The notes below the pieces were generated by a model. The model saw only the letters and a program-made list of their open reading frames with translations, did no database searches and was not told the origin of the DNA. From NCBI GenBank assembly GCA_002408725.1, contig DHTR01000052.1, positions 11,582-19,917 on the forward strand: a stretch of DNA of 8,336 nt, read 5' to 3'. This DNA is from Pelotomaculum sp. UBA5255 (GTDB lineage Bacteria; Bacillota; Desulfotomaculia; Desulfotomaculales; Pelotomaculaceae). A program made the translations under genes and the position numbers. Within the stretch, counting starts at the first letter, position 1. Every line of letters begins with the position of its first letter. Shown here in pieces: positions 1 to 6,229 of the stretch.

Positions 1-90
1 ACTGTCTGTCATTACTTTATAATTATGTTAAGGATCTTATTGAATGACTTGTTTTGGGACGATCAATATGTAAATTCAAGTAAAAACGTA

Positions 91-129
91 GGCCGTAGGG
101 TCGTTTGGTAAAAAAGCTACGGTTTTTTT
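91..129 (+). terminator. Putative intrinsic terminator of an off-window upstream gene
   Basis: CCGTAG (93-98) pairs perfectly with CTACGG (117-122). Two outer G-U pairs can extend the stem, and seven T residues (123-129) follow directly. The 18-base loop is long for a terminator, which lowers confidence. It would end a transcription unit arriving from the left and isolate the acylphosphatase gene from it. Confidence 0.45.
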
Positions 130-131
130 CG

Positions 132-146
132 TATAATCGGTATAAT
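132..146 (+). promoter_or_regulatory. Tandem TATAAT -10-like hexamers
   Basis: Two perfect TATAAT hexamers lie at 132-137 and 141-146, just after the terminator-like hairpin and about 125 bases before the acylphosphatase start. Neither has a recognisable TTGACA-type -35 box at 16-18 bases, nor an extended TG -10 motif. The position suits a promoter for the acylphosphatase and hydrolase genes, but in AT-rich DNA the match could be chance. Confidence 0.22.
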
Positions 147-257
147 AGGATTAATTGGACAAGTAGGGGAAGCTCTGTCGCTTAAACCTATTTTGAGATG
201 GCCTGCAAGACCGGCACTTGGCAAAATCCAGGATTCTTCTGTTTGACTGACTTAATT

Positions 258-263
258 GGAGGT
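258..263 (+). promoter_or_regulatory. Ribosome binding site of the acylphosphatase gene
   Basis: GGAGGT lies 8 bases before the ATG at 272. This is near-ideal spacing and fixes that start. Confidence 0.8.
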
Positions 264-271
264 AATAGATC

Positions 272-559
272 ATGTCTACTGTCAGGGTTTCCGTCATTAT
301 CAAGGGAAGGGTGCAGGGAGTTTACTTCCGGTATGAAACGCGGCAGCAGGCCCTTGCGCTGGGCGTGAAGGGATGGGTGAAAAACAGGCCGGACGGCGCG
401 GTTGAAGGTGTTTTTGAGGGGGACCGGGAATGTGTCAAAAAGCTGGTAGAATGGTGTCGCCAGGGGCCTCCCGACGCTGAAGTGACAGAGCTTCAGGCGA
501 AGTGGGAAGAGCTTCGAAGCAATCGTTGCGATTTTTCTTGCTTCAGGATCGAGTTTTAA
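272..559 (+). CDS. acyP: Acylphosphatase
   Basis: This 95-residue protein has the usual length and layout of a single-domain cytosolic acylphosphatase (EC 3.6.1.7), which hydrolyses carboxyl-phosphate bonds such as that of acetyl phosphate or 1,3-bisphosphoglycerate. The family signature GRVQGVYFR covers residues 12-20 and supplies the phosphate-binding loop and catalytic Arg20. GWVKNRPDGAVE (34-45) contains the catalytic Asn38. The glycine-rich turns and the closing strand FRIEF match the ferredoxin-like fold. The ATG is fixed by GGAGGT at 8 bases. The next gene begins 3 bases after the stop, so the two are probably co-transcribed. The physiological substrate cannot be told from sequence. 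Confidence 0.95.
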   Translation: MSTVRVSVIIKGRVQGVYFRYETRQQALALGVKGWVKNRPDGAVEGVFEGDRECVKKLVEWCRQGPPDAEVTELQAKWEELRSNRCDFSCFRIEF

Positions 560-562
560 GCC

Positions 563-1525
563 ATGCTTAACATCCATAAAATAACTGTCCCAACACCTTA
601 TTTGGTTGGTCCGGTCAACTGCTATTTGATCAAAAACCGCCCCTATACGCTGGTCGATCCCGGACCGGACACTGCAGAGGCAAAAAAGGCCCTCATGGAA
701 GGGTTGTCTGCCCTGGGCAGCACTCCGGCAGACCTGGAAAGGGTGGTCATCACCCACAGCCACTCTGACCACAGCGGGCTGGCCCGGTGGCTGAGCGGGC
801 AGACGGGTGTGCCTGTATATGTGCATCGACTTGAGCGCCACAAGCTCAGGGCGGACTATGAATACTACCGGGAAAGACTCCCCTTTTTGAGGGAAGCCGG
901 CCTTCCCGGGGAGGTCCTGGCGGAAATATTCAATGATTCTGACCCACTCGAAAGGCCGGTATTAACCGGCCCGGTCAAGGAGGTGCAGGGCGGGGAAACC
1001 CTTGGCTTTGATGGAGGGGCCTTGCGCTTTTTGCACCTTCCCGGCCACTCCAGCGGCCATATCTGTCTGTTTGATCCCGAGCAAGGGAATTTTTTGTCAG
1101 GGGACTTTATGCTTAAAAAGATCACTCCAAATCCGGTTATGGAGGCCGACCCGGCTGCTCCCGAACGGAGATTACCCGTCTTATCCCAGTATCTGGACGG
1201 TTTAGAGACGTTAAAAAAGCTTGACATCCGGCTAATCTGGCCTGGGCATGGGCAAAATATAGAAAAAGCAATGGAATCTATTACCAGGGTAATCAGGCAT
1301 CACCAACGCCGCTTGGAAGTGATCTCTACAATTTTGGAAGAAAACAGCTGGAGCGCCTTCCAGGTGATGAGATTTCTTTACCCACAAATCAAGGGATTTC
1401 AGATTTTTCTCGGGCTCTCAGAGGTTTTCGCTCACCTGGATTACCTTCTCGAGAGAGGTCGGGTGAACCGGGAGGATTGCGGAGGCATTTCTTTTTACCG
1501 TAAAGCCAGGCAATCCCACCCTTAG
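563..1525 (+). CDS. Metallo-beta-lactamase-fold hydrolase (LACTB2/glyoxalase II-like, winged-helix C-terminus)
   Basis: This 320-residue soluble hydrolase of the metallo-beta-lactamase superfamily has a complete two-metal site: HSHSDH at 65-70 (His65, His67, Asp69, His70), His162 in LPGHSSGH, Asp181 in SGDF, and His229 in WPGHG. The region after about residue 245 is helical and charged and ends in a small domain resembling the winged helix of LACTB2-like proteins. Members of this group act on thioesters, nucleic acids or other esters, so the substrate is left open. It starts 3 bases after the acylphosphatase stop. No strong Shine-Dalgarno is seen, only AGGA at 545-548, so translation is probably coupled. 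A terminator-like hairpin follows 41 bases after its stop. Confidence 0.88.
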   Translation: MLNIHKITVPTPYLVGPVNCYLIKNRPYTLVDPGPDTAEAKKALMEGLSALGSTPADLERVVITHSHSDHSGLARWLSGQTGVPVYVHRLERHKLRADYEYYRERLPFLREAGLPGEVLAEIFNDSDPLERPVLTGPVKEVQGGETLGFDGGALRFLHLPGHSSGHICLFDPEQGNFLSGDFMLKKITPNPVMEADPAAPERRLPVLSQYLDGLETLKKLDIRLIWPGHGQNIEKAMESITRVIRHHQRRLEVISTILEENSWSAFQVMRFLYPQIKGFQIFLGLSEVFAHLDYLLERGRVNREDCGGISFYRKARQSHP

Positions 1526-1566
1526 CAAAATAAGGTTTTATTGAGTAAGATAAAGAAATTGGGCTT

Positions 1567-1588
1567 AAGCATTGAGCGATGCTTTTTT
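1567..1588 (+). terminator. Terminator-like hairpin between the MBL-fold gene and murT
   Basis: AAGCATT (1567-1573) pairs with GATGCTT (1578-1584) around a GAGC tetraloop. This gives seven pairs, the innermost a T-G wobble. T residues continue to 1588. The stem is AT-rich, so it may be only partly effective. It covers the ATG at 1579, which argues against that ATG being the murT start. Confidence 0.5.
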
Positions 1589-1603
1589 CAAGATATTTCA
1601 GAA

Positions 1604-1610
1604 AAGGGGG
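1604..1610 (+). promoter_or_regulatory. Ribosome binding site that decides the murT start
   Basis: AAGGGGG lies 10 bases before the TTG at 1621. The in-frame ATG at 1579 has no Shine-Dalgarno before it and sits inside a hairpin, so this site favours the TTG. Confidence 0.6.
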
Positions 1611-1620
1611 ATATTTCCGG

Positions 1621-3000
1621 TTGAAATTAAGGCTGTCCCTGGCGATTTTAGCCGGGAAGATCACGGCATGGGTCAGTAGGTTCTATGGACACAAGGGCTC
1701 TTCGCTACCCGGTGTAGTTGCCCGCAGGATTTATCACGGTGCCTTGCGGGACCTTGCCGCCCAAGTGGGCAGGGGCGTCCTTGTTATCAGTGGGACCAAT
1801 GGCAAGACCACGACCACAAATATGATTGTTAAGATCCTGGGTGACGCCGGTTACAAAGTAACCTCCAACCTGGAGGGGGCAAACCTGATCACAGGTGTCA
1901 CCGCCAGCTTGATCAAGGATGCGGGGATCTGGGGAAAACTCAACTGCGATTATGCGGTTTTGGAAGTGGACGAGGCCTCGATGCCCGGGGTGCTGAGGGA
2001 AGTGAACGCCGGGGTGGTTGTTCTAACCAATTTTTTCAGAGACCAGTTGGACCGCTACTGGGAGTTGGACAAAATTACGGGGATAATACATGATGCTTTA
2101 CATAAGCAAAAGCAGGCAACCCTGATTTTGAATGCGGACGACCCCCTGGTGGCCCAGTTTCAAAAGACGACCAGTGTTCCCGCACTCTTTTACGGCCTGG
2201 GCGCAAACGACCAATCTGCACGCACCGGCGCCCAGACCAGGGATGGTAAATTCTGCCCCTTTTGTGGGGCGGCCCTGGATTACAGGTTTTTCCACTACAG
2301 CCAGTTGGGGCTTTACAGCTGCCCGGGATGTGAATTTAGCCGACCAGTTCCTCAGGTTGAGGCCTTCGAACCGAAAGTTGAGGGTGGGCAGACCCGGTGC
2401 CGCCTGGTTTATGACGGGCGAGAGGTTGAACTGGCTGTTCAGGTCCAGGGCCTTTATAACCTTTACAACGCCCTGGCGGCTTTTTCCGTCGGGCTCCACC
2501 TCGGTCTTGACAGCGGCCCGGCACTAGACAGTCTGGGCCGCTACCGGCCCGTTACCGGTCGGATGGAGGTGTTTAACTATAAGGGGAAGCTTGCCTATTT
2601 AAACCTGGTGAAGAATCCCACCGGATTTAACGAGGGCCTTGCGACGCTGTGCGCCGCTAAGGGCAGCAAGGATGTTTTTATTGCGATTAACGACAACGAC
2701 GCCGACGGCAGGGATGTTTCCTGGCTATGGGATGTGGATTTCGAAATGCTGGGCGAGGACCACCGGCTTTTTAACAGCTTTGTCTGTTGCGGACTTCGGG
2801 GGGAGGAGATGGCCGTTCGCTTAAAATACGCCGGTGTGCCGATTAATAAGGTCTCCATAAACGCGAATATGCACCAGGCCATCAAAAGCGCGCTCGCCGG
2901 CAGCGCCGGAGCGGCCTACCTTTTTTCGACCTATACCGCTCTGTGGCCCGCTCAAAAAATGATCAAAAAACTCGCCGTGGAGGGGGGCGCCGCCCGTTGA
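1621..3000 (+). CDS. murT: Lipid II isoglutaminyl synthase, MurT subunit
   Basis: MurT is the Mur-ligase-like subunit that activates the D-glutamate alpha-carboxyl of lipid II with ATP. Ammonia supplied by GatD then amidates it to D-isoglutamine at the inner face of the membrane. From TTG 1621 the protein has 459 residues, close to known MurT proteins. Seen: P-loop GTNGKTTTT (58-66), Mur-ligase central domain, a four-cysteine zinc ribbon (Cys212, Cys215, Cys234, Cys237) inserted as in other MurT proteins, then the C-terminal DUF1727 region with LVKNPTGFNE (329-338) and NDNDADGRDVSW (357-368). The aspartate in DGRD is the family's proposed catalytic residue. The N-terminus KLRLSLAILAGK matches the usual MurT start. 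An in-frame ATG at 1579 would add 14 residues but lies in a hairpin. gatD overlaps its stop. Confidence 0.93.
   Translation: MKLRLSLAILAGKITAWVSRFYGHKGSSLPGVVARRIYHGALRDLAAQVGRGVLVISGTNGKTTTTNMIVKILGDAGYKVTSNLEGANLITGVTASLIKDAGIWGKLNCDYAVLEVDEASMPGVLREVNAGVVVLTNFFRDQLDRYWELDKITGIIHDALHKQKQATLILNADDPLVAQFQKTTSVPALFYGLGANDQSARTGAQTRDGKFCPFCGAALDYRFFHYSQLGLYSCPGCEFSRPVPQVEAFEPKVEGGQTRCRLVYDGREVELAVQVQGLYNLYNALAAFSVGLHLGLDSGPALDSLGRYRPVTGRMEVFNYKGKLAYLNLVKNPTGFNEGLATLCAAKGSKDVFIAINDNDADGRDVSWLWDVDFEMLGEDHRLFNSFVCCGLRGEEMAVRLKYAGVPINKVSINANMHQAIKSALAGSAGAAYLFSTYTALWPAQKMIKKLAVEGGAAR
2979..2987 (+). promoter_or_regulatory. Ribosome binding site of gatD inside murT
   Basis: GGAGGGGGG lies within the last murT codons, 9 bases before the TTG at 2997. 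This supports that TTG over the in-frame ATG at 2943, which lacks a comparable site. Confidence 0.6.
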
Positions 3001-3740
3001 TCAGGGTCTGTCACCTTTACCCGGATCTGCTCAATCTTTACGGTGACCGGGGTAACATCATAGCCTTCCAGCAGCGTTGCAAGTGGCGGGATATTCCTGT
3101 TCACGTGCAGTCCGTGAACCGGGGGGACAAGGTTTGTTTTCGGGAGTTAGACTTTGTTTTTTTGGGAGGCGGTTCGGACCGGGAGCAAATCTTGATTGCC
3201 ACCGATTTGATGAAGCGCAGGGATGAGTTTGCAGCTGCAATTGAAGGGGGACTGGTTGTTCTGGCTATTTGCGGCGGCTACCAACTGCTGGGTGCTTATT
3301 ACCTGAACCGGGACGGTGAGAACATACCGGGTCTGGGCATCCTGGACTTTTATACAAGGGCCGGCGAACGGCGTCTGGTTGGAAATGTAGCCGTAGAGGT
3401 AAGCTTAAATGGCGTCCCGTTCAAGCTGGTAGGTTTTGAAAACCACTCAGGTCAGACCTTCCTGGGGGATATCCGGCCCTTAGGGAGAGTTCTTTCGGGC
3501 AACGGTAACAACGGGCGAGATGGGCTGGAGGGCGTGTGGCATAAAAATGTCTTTGGTTCCTACCTGCACGGGCCGCTACTGCCGAAGAATGTCAGACTTA
3601 CCGACTACCTGATTGGCCTCTGTCTGGAAAGGCGTGGCCTGAACAAGGAATTAATGCTTTTGGACGATGACTTTGAGAACCGCGCTTGCGAGGCCATGCT
3701 TTTGCGACTGGTTCATCGGGGAAATAAGCTCTTTTGCTAA
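2997..3740 (+). CDS. gatD: Lipid II isoglutaminyl synthase, glutamine amidotransferase subunit GatD
   Basis: GatD is a CobB/CobQ-like class I glutaminase that releases ammonia from glutamine for MurT. Read from TTG 2997 it has 247 residues, the normal family length, and opens with CHLYPDLLNLYGDRGN, the usual GatD N-terminus. Seen: GGGSDREQ (57-64), the nucleophile elbow LAICGGYQLLG with Cys92, GFENHSGQT (146-154), and GSYLHGPLLPKN with catalytic His191. The start TTG and the murT stop share TTGA (2997-3000), so translation is coupled and the subunits are probably made in equal amounts. An ATG at 2943 would add 18 mostly basic residues from within murT and is less likely. No clear terminator follows directly. 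Confidence 0.93.
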   Translation: MIRVCHLYPDLLNLYGDRGNIIAFQQRCKWRDIPVHVQSVNRGDKVCFRELDFVFLGGGSDREQILIATDLMKRRDEFAAAIEGGLVVLAICGGYQLLGAYYLNRDGENIPGLGILDFYTRAGERRLVGNVAVEVSLNGVPFKLVGFENHSGQTFLGDIRPLGRVLSGNGNNGRDGLEGVWHKNVFGSYLHGPLLPKNVRLTDYLIGLCLERRGLNKELMLLDDDFENRACEAMLLRLVHRGNKLFC

Positions 3741-3817
3741 TATTGTTCTTTTTTAGGTCTTTATTTTCCATTCCCATTTCAGGCGGTCTTGTTTACAATG
3801 GGTGTATGAACAAAGAA

Positions 3818-3841
3818 TCCTGTATACAAGAAACAGGAGGT
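3818..3841 (+). promoter_or_regulatory. Strong ribosome site of the 53-residue ORF, partly within a small hairpin
   Basis: AGGAGGT (3835-3841) is 8 bases before ATG 3850. Upstream TCCTGT (3818-3823) is perfectly complementary to ACAGGA (3833-3838), giving a 6-bp hairpin with a 9-base loop that would cover part of the Shine-Dalgarno. The palindrome TGTATACA (3821-3828) lies in the same place and could be a protein operator. The ribosome site is clear; the regulatory reading is inference. Confidence 0.45.
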
Positions 3842-3849
3842 ATTGATTG

Positions 3850-4011
3850 ATGCAGTACATTGTAACATGGTCCGAAGGTGAAGAGGTTTTTTACCGTTTT
3901 GTATCGGAAGAAGAAATTAAAGACATCGTTGAAGACGACAAAAAGTATATTATTGCAGGACCAACTAATTTTTGTCCACCTGTTTTAACAACAAATTACT
4001 GCGTCACCTGA
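3850..4011 (+). CDS. Small protein of unknown function, 53 residues
   Basis: I do not recognise this ORF. It starts at ATG with a textbook AGGAGGT 8 bases upstream and ends in TGA, followed 35 bases later by a terminator-like hairpin. The product begins MQYIVTWSEGEEVFYRF, continues with an acidic, probably helical stretch (residues 19-32, SEEEIKDIVEDDKK), then YIIAGP and a tail with two cysteines (Cys42, Cys51). The pattern suggests two strands, a helix and a strand, which is compatible with a small folded soluble domain. There is no signal peptide or membrane segment. Codon use is more AT-rich than in gatD or prkA. It lies between gatD and prkA with gaps on both sides, so context gives no function. 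Coding status rests on the ribosome site and the fold-like composition. Confidence 0.6.
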   Translation: MQYIVTWSEGEEVFYRFVSEEEIKDIVEDDKKYIIAGPTNFCPPVLTTNYCVT

Positions 4012-4046
4012 TCTTTATTTGAGATTAAAATTTTAACAGTTTCCAT

Positions 4047-4090
4047 GAAGCCGGTTTTTTTCAGGGCTGGTTTAATAATCCGGCTTTTTT
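4047..4090 (+). terminator. Putative intrinsic terminator after the small ORF
   Basis: AAGCCGG (4048-4054) pairs perfectly with CCGGCTT (4080-4086), with one more G-T pair outside, and the T-run extends to 4090. The 25-base loop is long and T-rich. It would end transcription of the small ORF, and of any gatD read-through, before prkA. Confidence 0.55.
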
Positions 4091-4248
4091 ATACTTTTTA
4101 ATTTACTTTTCATCTTTATTCTTTGATTATTGGTCACAAAATTACTGTGGCCTTTTTTCTTTGTCCTTAATAATTTAGTATTGACCTTTGTTATTTTTTG
4201 GTGTTCTGACCGGTGCCCTACCATTCTTCTTTTTGCCGGTATTGCATA

Positions 4249-4277
4249 TAATGTAGTATTCATTTTCACTATACCAT
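4249..4277 (+). promoter_or_regulatory. Candidate sigma-E-like promoter of prkA
   Basis: TAATGTA (4249-4255) and TATACCAT (4270-4277) are 14 bases apart. They resemble the Bacillus mother-cell sigma-E consensus (about KMATATT-N14-CATACAAT), with roughly 5 of 7 and 6 of 8 matches. The start point would fall about 40 bases before the prkA ATG. Known context: prkA of Bacillus subtilis is expressed under sigma-E. The match is imperfect and the region is AT-rich, so chance is possible. Confidence 0.25.
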
Positions 4278-4306
4278 TGAAAAACAGAGCCGGCTTACTA
4301 ATTAAA

Positions 4307-4314
4307 AAGGAGTG
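4307..4314 (+). promoter_or_regulatory. Ribosome binding site of prkA
   Basis: AAGGAGTG lies 8 bases before ATG 4323 and fixes the start. Confidence 0.75.
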
Positions 4315-4322
4315 ATTCATAA

Positions 4323-6218
4323 ATGGACTTCCTGAGACGTTTGGAAGAATACCGCTCCTTGGAAAAACAGATAGCCTGGGAAGGGACTTTCCAGGATTAT
4401 CTTGAGACTATCAAAATAAGACCCTACGTCTCTCAGCTCGCCCATTCCAGGATATACCACATGATCAGTGACGCCGGGGTGGAAGAAAAAGAAGGAGTGA
4501 AACACTACAAGTTTTTTTCCAGTGAGTTGTTTGGCCTGGATAAAACCCTGGAAAAGTTGGTAGAGGAATACTTTCACCCGGCTGCCCGCCGGCTCGATGT
4601 CCGGAAGCGGATCCTGCTTTTAATGGGCCCTGTGAGTGGGGGGAAATCTACGCTGGTGGCCATGCTAAAAAGGGGGCTGGAGAGATACAGTCGGGCCAAT
4701 GAGGGCGCCGTCTTCGGGATCCGGGGATGCCCGATGCACGAGGAACCCCTGCACCTGATCCCCAAAGATTTAAGGGAAGACTTTCAAAAAGAGTACAACG
4801 TCTACATTGAAGGGGAGCTTTGCCCTTCCTGCAGGATGATGGTGGAAACAGAATACGGCGGCAAGATTGAAAAGATACCGGTGGAGCGGGTGCTTCTCTC
4901 AGAAGACAATCGGGTCGGTATCGGAACCTTTACCCCCTCCGACCCTAAGTCTCAGGATATTGCAGACTTGACCGGCAGCGTCGATTTTTCAACCATCTCC
5001 GAATTCGGCTCCGAATCGGACCCCCGTGCCTACCGTTTTGACGGCGAGCTGAATATAGCCAACAGGGGCCTGATGGAGTTCCAGGAAATGCTCAAATGCG
5101 ATGAAAAGTTCCTGTGGAATTTGCTCAGCCTTTCACAGGAAGGAAATTTCAAGGCCGGCCGCTTCGCCTTGATTTACGCAGATGAGATGATCGTGGCTCA
5201 CACAAACGAAAACGAGTACAAAGCTTTTATCAGTAACAAGAAAAACGAAGCCCTTCAGTCCCGGATTATTGTTCTGAAAATCCCGTATAACTTGAAGGTT
5301 ACCGATGAAGTCAAGATTTATGAAAAGCTGATCCACCAGAGCGACTTACGGAACATTCATATTGCGCCCCACGCCCTGCGGGTGGCCAGTATTTTTTCCG
5401 TGCTTTCGCGCCTCAAGGAATCCAAGAAGCAGGGCATGGACCTTGTAAAAAAGATGAAGCTGTACGATGGGGAAGACGTGGAGGGATTCAAGCAGAAGGA
5501 TCTTTATGAACTCCAACAGGAGGCTGTCGACGAAGGCATGAGCGGCGTGGATCCCCGCTACGTAATTAACCGGCTTTCGTCGGCGCTGATTCGCACGTCA
5601 ACCCAGTGCATCAACCCGCTGGACGTCCTACGGGCACTGAAGGAGGGGCTGGATCAACATCCCTCCATCACGAAAGAAGAGCGGGACCGCCTGCTAAATT
5701 TCATCTCGGTTGCACGCAAGGAATATGACGAGATGGCCAAAAAAGAAATCCAGAAGGCATTTGTATACTCCTATGAAGAGTCGGCCAAGGTATTGTTCAA
5801 TAACTATCTGGACAACGTGGAGGCCTACTGTAACGGGGTCAAACTGAAAGACCCGATCACGGATGAGGAACTGGACCCCGATGAAAAGCTGATGCGCTCC
5901 ATCGAAGAGCAGATTGGTGTTTCCGAAAGCGCCAAAAAGGCCTTCCGGGAGGAAATCCTGATCAGACTCTCCACCTATGCCCGTAAAAACAGGCGGTTTG
6001 ACTACAACTCCCATGAGCGCCTGCGGGAAGCCATTGAGAAAAAGCTGTTTGCCGATCTTAAAGACGTGGTTAAGATCACGACTTCAACCAAGACCCCCGA
6101 TGCCGGGCAGTTGAAGCGAATCAACGAAGTCAGCGCCAGGCTGATCGAAGAGCACGGGTATTGCCCCACCTGCGCCAATGAGTTACTGAAATACGTGGGC
6201 AGTTTGCTGAACCGCTAG
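4323..6218 (+). CDS. prkA: PrkA family AAA+ serine protein kinase
   Basis: This is a full-length 631-residue PrkA (YeaG in Escherichia coli). The family couples an N-terminal AAA+ ATPase to a C-terminal PrkA domain. It has been described as a serine kinase, while more recent Bacillus work reports ATP-dependent protease activity, so the biochemical role is debated. It acts in sporulation and stress or starvation responses. Seen: Walker A GPVSGGKST (102-110), the conserved GCPMHEEPLHLIP (135-147), acidic GLMEFQEM (249-256) in the Walker B region, HTNENEY (293-299) as a sensor-like asparagine segment, and LQSR (311-314) as a possible arginine finger. Cysteine pairs CPSC (167-170) and CPTC (614-617) are present. 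yhbH follows after 11 bases, and its ribosome site overlaps the prkA stop. A possible sigma-E promoter and a terminator-like hairpin lie upstream. Confidence 0.95.
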   Translation: MDFLRRLEEYRSLEKQIAWEGTFQDYLETIKIRPYVSQLAHSRIYHMISDAGVEEKEGVKHYKFFSSELFGLDKTLEKLVEEYFHPAARRLDVRKRILLLMGPVSGGKSTLVAMLKRGLERYSRANEGAVFGIRGCPMHEEPLHLIPKDLREDFQKEYNVYIEGELCPSCRMMVETEYGGKIEKIPVERVLLSEDNRVGIGTFTPSDPKSQDIADLTGSVDFSTISEFGSESDPRAYRFDGELNIANRGLMEFQEMLKCDEKFLWNLLSLSQEGNFKAGRFALIYADEMIVAHTNENEYKAFISNKKNEALQSRIIVLKIPYNLKVTDEVKIYEKLIHQSDLRNIHIAPHALRVASIFSVLSRLKESKKQGMDLVKKMKLYDGEDVEGFKQKDLYELQQEAVDEGMSGVDPRYVINRLSSALIRTSTQCINPLDVLRALKEGLDQHPSITKEERDRLLNFISVARKEYDEMAKKEIQKAFVYSYEESAKVLFNNYLDNVEAYCNGVKLKDPITDEELDPDEKLMRSIEEQIGVSESAKKAFREEILIRLSTYARKNRRFDYNSHERLREAIEKKLFADLKDVVKITTSTKTPDAGQLKRINEVSARLIEEHGYCPTCANELLKYVGSLLNR

Positions 6219-6223
6219 GAGGG
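6217..6223 (+). promoter_or_regulatory. Ribosome binding site of yhbH overlapping the prkA stop
   Basis: AGGAGGG begins in the prkA TAG stop (6216-6218) and lies 6 bases before ATG 6230. A ribosome ending prkA would occupy this site, so the two genes are probably translationally coupled. Confidence 0.75.
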
Positions 6224-6229
6224 TTAACC

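Larger units (their letters stand above)
1..271. other. Non-coding region upstream of the acylphosphatase gene
   Basis: No convincing gene is seen here. The stretch is AT-rich for its first 150 bases. It holds a terminator-like hairpin at 91-129 and two TATAAT hexamers at 132-137 and 141-146. A short inverted repeat, AATCC-A-GGATT, lies at 225-235. The last bases carry the ribosome site of the acylphosphatase gene. A further TATAAT at 18-23 has its -35 position outside the window, so it cannot be judged. Confidence 0.6.
4012..4322. other. AT-rich gene-free interval before prkA
   Basis: This 311-base stretch holds a terminator-like hairpin (4047-4090), long T-rich runs, a sigma-E-like promoter candidate (4249-4277) and the prkA ribosome site. 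Open frames exist on both strands, but they lack ribosome sites and their hydrophobic or lysine-rich composition is what T-rich DNA gives by chance. Confidence 0.55.

Noticed and set aside
188..841. 217-codon - strand open frame over the acylphosphatase and hydrolase starts
   Set aside because: It is a shadow of two confident + strand genes, with no coherent domain pattern.
3722..3754. Weak hairpin plus T-run at the gatD stop as a terminator
   Set aside because: Only three to four consecutive pairs form without bulges, which is too weak to call.
4181..4209. TTGACC as a -35 box of a sigma-A promoter before prkA
   Set aside because: No acceptable -10 hexamer occurs 16-18 bases downstream.
4130..4315. 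Open frame on the + strand coding a hydrophobic 61-residue peptide before prkA
   Set aside because: It starts at TTG without a ribosome site, ends inside the prkA ribosome site, and its hydrophobicity follows from T-rich DNA.
4072..4320. Open frame of 82 codons on the - strand in the gap before prkA
   Set aside because: It is lysine- and asparagine-rich as expected from A-rich DNA, has no domain-like pattern, and spans both the terminator and the prkA ribosome site.
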